The translations under genes were made by a program, and so were the position numbers. Below are positions 37,551-43,659 of a stretch of DNA of 43,659 nt, one piece after another (the first letter of the stretch is position 1; the number at the start of each line of letters is the position of its first letter). The stretch comes from Actinomycetota bacterium (lineage in GTDB: Bacteria; Actinomycetota; Acidimicrobiia; Acidimicrobiales; Ilumatobacteraceae). The DNA lies in NCBI GenBank assembly GCA_963169215.1, contig CAUJEE010000003.1:1-43659 (forward strand), in the 5' to 3' direction. Under the pieces are notes generated by a model. It saw only the letters and a program-made list of their open reading frames with translations. It had not been told where the DNA came from and did no database searches.

Positions 37551-38515
37551 CAGTACTCTCGCTTCTTCTCGAATCGGTTGCGCAGCAGGATTGCTGCAAC
37601 GTTCAACAACAACACCATCCCCAGCAGCACCACGATTGCGGCTGATGTCAGGTCTTCGAAGGTCAGCCCGGTGCGCTTGCCGGGTTTGTTCACCTCGTTG
37701 CTCCAGCCGTAGATCACGATCGGCATGGCTGTGAACTTGCCCTGCATCTTCTCCACCAGGGTCTGCCCAGGCGGCGCAGCAAGGCGGCCGGTGATCGCGC
37801 CGATCAGCAGCAGCGGTGCCGCCTCACCGAGGGCTCGCGCCACGGCCAGCATCGTTCCGGTGAGAATGCCGGGGGCGGCATAGGGCAGCACATGGTCGCG
37901 GGTGGTCTCCCAGCGGGTGGCGCCGACACCGAAGCCCGCCTCGCGTAGCCCCTGGGGCACAGCGCTGACCGACTCGGCGGTAGTGATGATGATGATCGGG
38001 AGCACCAGGATGGCCAGCGTCACCCCGGCAGCGATGACGCTGCGCCCGCCGGTGAGGTTCTCGAAGCCTTTGACGAAGACGATCAGCCCGAGAATGCCGT
38101 AGACGACGCTCGGTACACCGGCCAGGTTGCGGATGTTCAACTGGATGAACCTCGTCAGCCGGGTGGGGCGTGCATACTCCTCGAGATACACGCCGGCGGA
38201 GATGCCGATGGGGAAGGCCAGCAGCACCACGAAAGCGGCGATCATCAACGATCCCCAGATGCCCTGGCTGACACCCGCCTTGTCGGGACTCGACGCAAGC
38301 TCGTTGGTGAGAAAGCCTGTGCTGCGCTTCTCGAACACCGGCAGTGCGGCGGCGACCACGTCCCACAGCAACACGGTGAGCATCAACAGCGCGGTGAGCA
38401 AGCAGGCCAGCAACAGCAGGGCGAACACGAAGCCGGCGATGTCGCGCTTGCCACGCGTGATTGCTGCGCCGACGGCCTTGGCGCTCGATTCCCTGACGGA
38501 TGCGGTGACGGTCAT
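37550..38515 (-). CDS. pstA: Phosphate ABC transporter permease PstA
   Basis: [64 protein letters not shown]...[55 protein letters not shown]. Confidence 0.96.
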   Translation of the reverse strand: MTVTASVRESSAKAVGAAITRGKRDIAGFVFALLLLACLLTALLMLTVLLWDVVAAALPVFEKRSTGFLTNELASSPDKAGVSQGIWGSLMIAAFVVLLAFPIGISAGVYLEEYARPTRLTRFIQLNIRNLAGVPSVVYGILGLIVFVKGFENLTGGRSVIAAGVTLAILVLPIIIITTAESVSAVPQGLREAGFGVGATRWETTRDHVLPYAAPGILTGTMLAVARALGEAAPLLLIGAITGRLAAPPGQTLVEKMQGKFTAMPIVIYGWSNEVNKPGKRTGLTFEDLTSAAIVVLLGMVLLLNVAAILLRNRFEKKREY

Positions 38516-38524
38516 CGTGGCGTC

Positions 38525-39493
38525 CTAGTACTTCGTGCGCACGCGGGCCACCACCCGCGAGGCCAACATGTTGAGCGCCAATGTCATCAGGAACAACAGC
38601 GCGCCGATGAAGAAGAGGCTCTGGAACGCGAGGCCGCTACCCACCACTTGATCGCTGCCCTGGGCCAGTTGGGCCATCGCCGATGTCATCGGTAGGCCCG
38701 GGTCGCGCGGATCCCAAGTGCGGGGCGACTGGCCGAGACGGCCTGAGGCCAGGGCCGCGACCATCGTCTCGCCGATCGCTCGCGAGACGGAGATGATCAG
38801 TGCGGCGACGATGCCCGAGACCGCCGCCGGCACCACCACCTTGGTCACGGTCGTGCTCCGTCGCGCTCCGAGGCCCGTGCTGGCCTCGCGCAGCGACCCG
38901 GGCACGGCGCGCAGCGCATCTTCTGACACTGACGCCATCAGCGGCGTCACGAGCACGCCGATGGCGACACCGGTGACCAGCAGACTGGTGTTCTGCGTGG
39001 TGTCGAACAGCGGCTTGATCAGGTCGGGCCCGAGCACGCGGAGGGCGAAGAACCCGAACACCACGCTGGGCACGCCCGCAAGCACCTCGAGGATCGGCTT
39101 CACCAGTCGGCGCGCGCGGGGCGACGCGTACTCGCTGAGATAGATCGCAGCACCGAGCCCGAGCGGACCTGCCACCACGATCGACACGATCGACACGATC
39201 AACGTGCCGAGCACGACTGTGGGGATGTCGAAGCGGTCGTTGCGCGGGTACCACCCCGGCGCCTTTCCTCCGTCGATCAACGCGCCGAGACCGACCGTGT
39301 CGGACAGCTCGGCGACGAACGTCCACGCCTCCTTGAACAGCGTCCACACGATCAACGTGCTGATCACGATCGAGGTCGCCGCGGCTGCAAACAGATACGC
39401 CCGCACCCTCGTCTCCTTGCGCATCCGGCGGCGGTTGCCACGAAGATCGGCAGGGGTGAGGGCACGGGGCGCGTCGAGAGTGAGATTGCTCAT
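38525..39493 (-). CDS. pstC: Phosphate ABC transporter permease PstC
   Basis: [48 protein letters not shown]...AVPGSLREASTGLGARRSTTVTKVVVPAAVSGIVAALIISVSRAIGETM; start set to MSNLTLDAPRALT. Confidence 0.95.
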   Translation of the reverse strand: MSNLTLDAPRALTPADLRGNRRRMRKETRVRAYLFAAAATSIVISTLIVWTLFKEAWTFVAELSDTVGLGALIDGGKAPGWYPRNDRFDIPTVVLGTLIVSIVSIVVAGPLGLGAAIYLSEYASPRARRLVKPILEVLAGVPSVVFGFFALRVLGPDLIKPLFDTTQNTSLLVTGVAIGVLVTPLMASVSEDALRAVPGSLREASTGLGARRSTTVTKVVVPAAVSGIVAALIISVSRAIGETMVAALASGRLGQSPRTWDPRDPGLPMTSAMAQLAQGSDQVVGSGLAFQSLFFIGALLFLMTLALNMLASRVVARVRTKY

Positions 39494-39509
39494 GTGCGGG
39501 AGCTTCCGA

Positions 39510-39541
39510 ATGATGGGGCCGGGCGGACCCGGCCCCATCAT
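39510..39541 (-). terminator. GC-rich stem-loop ATGATGGGGCCGGG-cgga-CCCGGCCCCATCAT between pstS and pstC
   Basis: Perfect 14-bp inverted repeat with 4-nt loop, 15 nt past the pstS stop in the transcription direction; no T-tract, so attenuator or RNA-processing hairpin is possible. Confidence 0.65.
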
Positions 39542-39555
39542 AGGAGGGGGATCGA

Positions 39556-40635
39556 TCAGGCCTTACCTGCCGCCCAGGCGGCGCGGGTGGCCTCGATGCG
39601 GTCGGCGGGCAGGCTGACATAGCCGGCCTCGCTCACCTGGGCCAGGCCGTCGTCGCTGAGGTACAGCTCGACGAATGAGACCACGGCCGGGTTGTCGGCC
39701 ATCGCCTGCTTGCTGACGTAGATGTACAGCGAACGGCTGATCGGATAGCTGCCGTCGGCGATTGTCTCCTCCGTCGGGGCGACGCAACCGTCACCGCCGT
39801 CGATCTCGATCGCCTTCATCTTGTCCGACTCGGCCGCGTAGAAGGCGTAGCCCACCCAGCCGAAGCTGGTGTCGCTGCCCTCGATACCCTCGACGATGAT
39901 GTTGTCGTTGGGGCTCTGGGTGTAGTCGCTGCGGGTGGTCTCCTCGGTACCGCGGGCCTCGGCGCTGTCACCGAGCACCAGCTCGACGAAGCTGTCGTAG
40001 GTGCCGCTCTCCGGGCCAGGGCCGGTGATCACCAGATCGGCGTCGGGCAGGTCGGCGTAGGCCGAGCCGAGCGCGGCAGCGATCTCGTTGGCGTCACTCC
40101 ACTTGCCGAAGCCTTCCGACTCGGGGCCGACGAGGGCGTAGATCGCCGCATAGTCGAGGCAGGTGACGGCGTCATTGTTGGGGCTGGTGGCCACGGTGAG
40201 GCCGTCGATGGCGATCTCCAGCTCGACGTACTCGATGCCTGCCGCGGCGCAGGTCTCCGCCTCGGAGTCCTTGATCTTGCGCGACGCATCGGAGATGTCC
40301 GACTCGCCGGCGCAGAACAGCTTGAAGCCGTCGCCGGTGCCGGGGCCTTCGACGCTGACGGCCAGCTCGCCGCCGCTCAGTTCGTCGGCCAGCTCGCCGA
40401 CGAGCACCGAGATCGGCTCGACGGTGGACGACCCGGAAATGAAGACCTCGCCGCCGGCGAGCTCCATGCCGGCTTCCGTGGTCTCCGGGGCCATCTCCTC
40501 AGTGGTGGCGGGGGCGTCGGTGGCCGCTGCCGTGGTATCGGCCGGCTCGGCGCCCTCGTCCTCGCCGCAGGCGACTGCCAGCAACGAGAAGGTTACGATG
40601 CCGGCGATTGCGAGCCGGCGGGACTTGGTGTTCAC
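39556..40635 (-). CDS. pstS: Phosphate ABC transporter substrate-binding lipoprotein PstS
   Basis: GTG start with GGAGAACAACAC upstream; MNTKSRRLAIAGIVTFSLLAVACGEDEG lipobox; ISGSSTVEPISVLVGELADEL; SDISDASRKIKDSEAETC; GVEGSDTSFGWVGYAFY-type PstS signature. Confidence 0.95.
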   Translation of the reverse strand: MNTKSRRLAIAGIVTFSLLAVACGEDEGAEPADTTAAATDAPATTEEMAPETTEAGMELAGGEVFISGSSTVEPISVLVGELADELSGGELAVSVEGPGTGDGFKLFCAGESDISDASRKIKDSEAETCAAAGIEYVELEIAIDGLTVATSPNNDAVTCLDYAAIYALVGPESEGFGKWSDANEIAAALGSAYADLPDADLVITGPGPESGTYDSFVELVLGDSAEARGTEETTRSDYTQSPNDNIIVEGIEGSDTSFGWVGYAFYAAESDKMKAIEIDGGDGCVAPTEETIADGSYPISRSLYIYVSKQAMADNPAVVSFVELYLSDDGLAQVSEAGYVSLPADRIEATRAAWAAGKA

Positions 40636-40687
40636 GTGTTGTTCTCCTCTGTCGGGGTTTTCGACATCCGGCACCGTAAACAGCCGA

Positions 40688-40738
40688 GGTGACACCCTTT
40701 CGTTAACCGGGTGAACGCCAGGTGAACTGGTCCCGAAC
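40688..40738 (-). promoter_or_regulatory. Putative PHO box (PhoP/RegX3-type 11-bp direct repeats) upstream of pstS
   Basis: Minus-strand 7-mers spaced exactly 11 bp: GTTCGGG (40732-40738), GTTCACC (40721-40727), GTTCACC (40710-40716), degenerate TAACGAA (40699-40705), TGTCACC (40688-40694). Resembles the GTTCACC direct-repeat unit of Streptomyces PHO boxes. Confidence 0.7.
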
Positions 40739-40806
40739 ACTGGGCTCCCGCCTCGACGGCCGATCGTGCAGGCCGCGCAACGGCCGCGCCCAGCTGGCGG
40801 ACGCGT

Positions 40807-42849
40807 CTACTTGCGCTGGCGGTCGGCCACCCAGTTGTAGAACCGCTCCTGTGCGTCGCCGTCGGAGAACACCTCCGGCCCTCGTCGCCGCCACACCGCG
40901 TCGGACCCCAGCTCGTGGCACACGATGTCGTCGGCCAGTTCGAAGGCCAACACCTGATCAAGCCAGTCGCGGTGTTTGGGATGCAACACCGGCACCATCA
41001 CCTCGACACGCCGATCGAGGTTGCGCTCCATCCAATCGGCACTGCCGAGGAGGAACATCGGGGCGTCGCCCTCGCCGTGCTCGAAGCGCACCACCCGCGA
41101 GTGCTCGAGGTAGCGACCGAGGATGCTGCGCACGCGAATGTTCTCGCTGAGGCCCTCCACACCGGGACGCAGACAGCAGATCCCGCGGGTCAACAAATCG
41201 ACACGAACTCCGGCCTGGCTGGCGCGACAAAGGGCATCCACCATTTCCGGGTCGGTGAGTGAGTTCAGCTTGGCGACGATGTGCCCTGCTGCGCCGAACG
41301 ACGCCTCGTGCTCGATCAAGTCGAGCAGGTTGGTGCGCAGGTCGTTCGGCGCCACCAGCAGCGACTCGAACTCGACTGCTCGGCTGTAGCCGGTGAGATG
41401 GTTGAACAAGGCGGTCACATCGCTGCCCACCTGCTCGTCGCAGGTGAGGAAGCCGACGTCTTCGTAGGTGCGGGCTGTCTTCGAGTTGTAGTTGCCGGTG
41501 CCGATGTGCACATAGCGGCGCAGACCGTCGTCGTCGGCGCGCACCACCAGCGTGCACTTTGCGTGAGTCTTGAGACCCACCAGGCCGTAGACGACGTGCA
41601 CCCCCGATCGCTCCAGCGTCTTGGCCCAGCCGACGTTGGTCGCTTCGTCGAAACGAGCCTTCAGCTCGACCAGTACCGCGACCTGCACTCCACGCTCGGC
41701 AGCGCGCATCAGGCTGCGGGCGATCGGGCTGTCGCCACCGGCGCGATAGAGGGTCATCTTGATGCTCTGCACCCGCGGGTCGTCGGCCGCCTGGGCGATG
41801 AAGTTCTCGACGCTGCTGGCGAAGCTCTCGTAGGGGTGGTGCACCATCAGCGCCCGCTCACGGATGACAGAGAAGATGCTCCGATCTTGCTCCTCGGCGC
41901 GCAGAATGCGCCCGGCGGTGACCGGCGGCCAGGGGTCGTCCTTCAGATCGGGACGAGGCAGAGCGTGCAGTTGGAACAAGCAGGTGAGATCGAGCGGGTT
42001 GCGATGCACGGTGACATCGGTGGGCTCGAGATCGATTTCGCGCACGAGCAGGTCGAGCATCTCGCCGCTGATGCCCTGTTGCACCTCCAGACGCACGGCG
42101 CGGCCGAAGCGCCGTCGGCGCAGCTCCAACTCGACCGCCACCAGCAAGTCGTCGGCCTCCTCCTCCTCCAGGGTGAGGTCGGCGTTGCGGGTCACGCGGA
42201 AGACGGCATGCTCCTCGACCACCATCCCCTGGAACAGGGAGTGCATCTGGTGGGCGATGATCTGCTCGACCGGCACGAACCGCTCGCCGTCGGGCAGTGC
42301 CACCAGCCGCGGGAACACGTTGGGCACCTTCACCCGGGCGAAGCGGCGCTCGCCGGTCTCCGGATTGCTGATCATCGCCGCCAGGTTGAGCGCGAGGTTG
42401 GAGATGTAGGGGAACGGATGGGCCGGATCGACCGCCAGCGGGGTGAGCACCGGAAAGATGCGATCCTCGAACAAGCGGATCAGGAACGACTGGTCGAGCA
42501 GGCTCAGCGACTTCCAATCGACGAGCCGCACACCGCGCTCGGCGAGATCGTGCAACAAGACGTCGAGCACTTCCTCCTGATCGAGCACGAAGCGATCGGC
42601 GGCCTCCGCGATCTGATGCAGTTGTGCCTGCGGTGACACCCCGTCGGGAGCGACATGGGTGAGCCCCGCTGCCACTTGATCCTTCAGCGCGGCGACGCGG
42701 ACTTGGTAGAACTCGTCGAGGTTCGACGAGCAGATGGCGATGAACTTCACCCGCTCGAGCAAGGGGATGCCCTGCTCCTCGGCCAGAGACAGCACCCTGC
42801 GGTTGAACGCCAGCCAGCTCAGTTCGCGGTTGAGCAGGCGTGCGGACAT
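40807..42849 (-). CDS. ppk1: Polyphosphate kinase 1
   Basis: 680 aa; LLNRELSWLAFNRRVLSLAEEQGIPLLERVKFIAICSSNLDEFYQVRVA; IKMTLYRAGGDSPIARSLMRAAERGVQVAVLVELKARFDEATNVGWAKTLERSGVHVVYGLVGLKTHAKCTLVVR; HIGTGNYNSKTARTYEDVGFLT. Confidence 0.97.
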   Translation of the reverse strand: MSARLLNRELSWLAFNRRVLSLAEEQGIPLLERVKFIAICSSNLDEFYQVRVAALKDQVAAGLTHVAPDGVSPQAQLHQIAEAADRFVLDQEEVLDVLLHDLAERGVRLVDWKSLSLLDQSFLIRLFEDRIFPVLTPLAVDPAHPFPYISNLALNLAAMISNPETGERRFARVKVPNVFPRLVALPDGERFVPVEQIIAHQMHSLFQGMVVEEHAVFRVTRNADLTLEEEEADDLLVAVELELRRRRFGRAVRLEVQQGISGEMLDLLVREIDLEPTDVTVHRNPLDLTCLFQLHALPRPDLKDDPWPPVTAGRILRAEEQDRSIFSVIRERALMVHHPYESFASSVENFIAQAADDPRVQSIKMTLYRAGGDSPIARSLMRAAERGVQVAVLVELKARFDEATNVGWAKTLERSGVHVVYGLVGLKTHAKCTLVVRADDDGLRRYVHIGTGNYNSKTARTYEDVGFLTCDEQVGSDVTALFNHLTGYSRAVEFESLLVAPNDLRTNLLDLIEHEASFGAAGHIVAKLNSLTDPEMVDALCRASQAGVRVDLLTRGICCLRPGVEGLSENIRVRSILGRYLEHSRVVRFEHGEGDAPMFLLGSADWMERNLDRRVEVMVPVLHPKHRDWLDQVLAFELADDIVCHELGSDAVWRRRGPEVFSDGDAQERFYNWVADRQRK

Positions 42850-42858
42850 CGGCGGGTT

Positions 42859-43119
42859 CTAGATGTCGTCCTCGGGGCGACCGAGATCCCACTCGAGGCT
42901 GATGCGCTCGCGCTCGGCGTCGCGCACGATGCGCTCGCGGTTGCGGCGGAACTGCGGGTCGTCACGCGGCAGCAGCACCAGCCGGGCCAGCGCCCGGGCG
43001 CGGAATTCTTCGGCCAGCGAGCGGTCGCCGTGGTCGAAGTAGATCTCCCAGTGCGGCGACACCGGCCCGAGATAGACGATGCGGGCATGTGCCCGGGGGG
43101 CTTCGAGGGTGTCACTCAT
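42859..43119 (-). CDS. Small hypothetical protein upstream of ppk1 (86 aa)
   Basis: MSDTLEAPRAHARIVYLGPVSPHWEIYFDHGDRSLAEEFRARALARLVLLPRDDPQFRRNRERIVRDAERERISLEWDLGRPEDDI; 9-nt gap to ppk1 suggests one operon. Confidence 0.65.
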   Translation of the reverse strand: MSDTLEAPRAHARIVYLGPVSPHWEIYFDHGDRSLAEEFRARALARLVLLPRDDPQFRRNRERIVRDAERERISLEWDLGRPEDDI

Positions 43120-43289
43120 GGAAAACCAGCCTACCGGCAGCGGGCATCGGTCACAGATCCTCCCGCCGAGCCCCGATTCGTGTTAGAAAAGCACCTGATT
43201 CGGGAACACCGCCGACCGCCGGAGCGTCTACTCCCTCGGAAGGTTCGTCCATCTCGGGTCAAGGGCTTGAGTGCGGGCGCACCAACCGG

Positions 43290-43310
43290 GCCGTGATTCC
43301 CCGTCACGGC
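43290..43310. promoter_or_regulatory. 7-bp stem-loop GCCGTGA-ttccccg-TCACGGC in whiB leader
   Basis: Perfect inverted repeat directly before the AAGGAG ribosome-binding site and 17 nt before ATG 43328. Confidence 0.4.
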
Positions 43311-43327
43311 GCACAAGGAGAGAGCGC

Positions 43328-43591
43328 ATGCAATCCACCCCCGCCCTGCCCACCGACGATTCCACCACCGCGTGGATGCGGCTGGGCAACTGCCGCAACT
43401 ACCCGCCGGCGACGTTCTTCCCCAGCGACGGAGTAGGAGTCGACCGGGCGCGCAAGATCTGCAACGGCTGCCCGGTGCTCGACACCTGTCTGGAGTACGC
43501 CCTCGACCAGCGCATCGAGCACGGCGTGTGGGGCGGGTGCAGCGAGCGCGAGCGGCGCCGCATCCTCAAGCGGCGCAAGATCTCGGTCTGA
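43328..43591 (+). CDS. WhiB family Fe-S transcriptional regulator
   Basis: MRLGNCRNYPPATFFPSDGVGVDRARKICNGCPVLDTCLEYALDQRIEHGVWGGCSERERRRILKRRK: four Cys (C..CxxC.....C) and GVWGG; AAGGAG upstream. Confidence 0.95.
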   Translation: MQSTPALPTDDSTTAWMRLGNCRNYPPATFFPSDGVGVDRARKICNGCPVLDTCLEYALDQRIEHGVWGGCSERERRRILKRRKISV

Positions 43592-43659
43592 GCTAGGAGA
43601 CTGCTGAGCAAATCTCGCTGAGGGTGCTCGCGATTTTCGTCGGGATGGAAAAGAATGGT

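Overview
This is a GC-rich chromosomal segment, almost fully coding, from an actinobacterium. An acidimicrobial (Ilumatobacter-like) origin is my inference from gene order and composition. It carries about 37 protein genes and one tRNA. From left to right: a partial TesB-like thioesterase(-); metG-tatD-[RlpA/DPBB-like secreted protein]-ksgA-ispE(+); a 29-aa bS22/AURKAIP1-type micro-ORF(-) missing from the ORF track; tRNA-Gln(TTG); glmU-prs-rplY(L25/CTC)-pth(+); a large HExxH lipoprotein(-); mfd and a hypothetical gene(+); an alkylation-repair pair ogt + Ada/AlkA fusion(-); a PPOX protein(-); a deoxynucleoside catabolic locus (ALDH-like fragment, ALDH, deoC, alaX on -, deoA on +); an acyl-CoA dehydrogenase(-) and a hypothetical gene(+); the nitrogen module glnD-glnB/K-amt(-); an FrhB-family Fe-S protein and an HSL-like hydrolase(+); an MFS transporter(-); a phosphate module regX3-senX3-phoU-pstBACS-ppk1-hyp(-); and whiB(+). 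No mobile elements, CRISPR arrays, rRNA or phage genes were seen, and I found no clear new multi-gene system. The most notable observations are: (i) a GlmU that stops just before the acetyltransferase active site, with no room downstream for the missing part; (ii) an ALDH-like partner protein that seems to lack its catalytic domain but keeps an ALDH-like C-terminal tail; (iii) a perfect 16-bp inverted repeat with an AT-rich GATATATC core between convergent genes; (iv) a degenerate DPBB protein in the slot often held by rpfB; (v) a phased array of 11-bp PHO-box-like repeats upstream of pstS; (vi) a SenX3-like kinase with no visible transmembrane segment; (vii) an uncharacterised HExxH lipoprotein.
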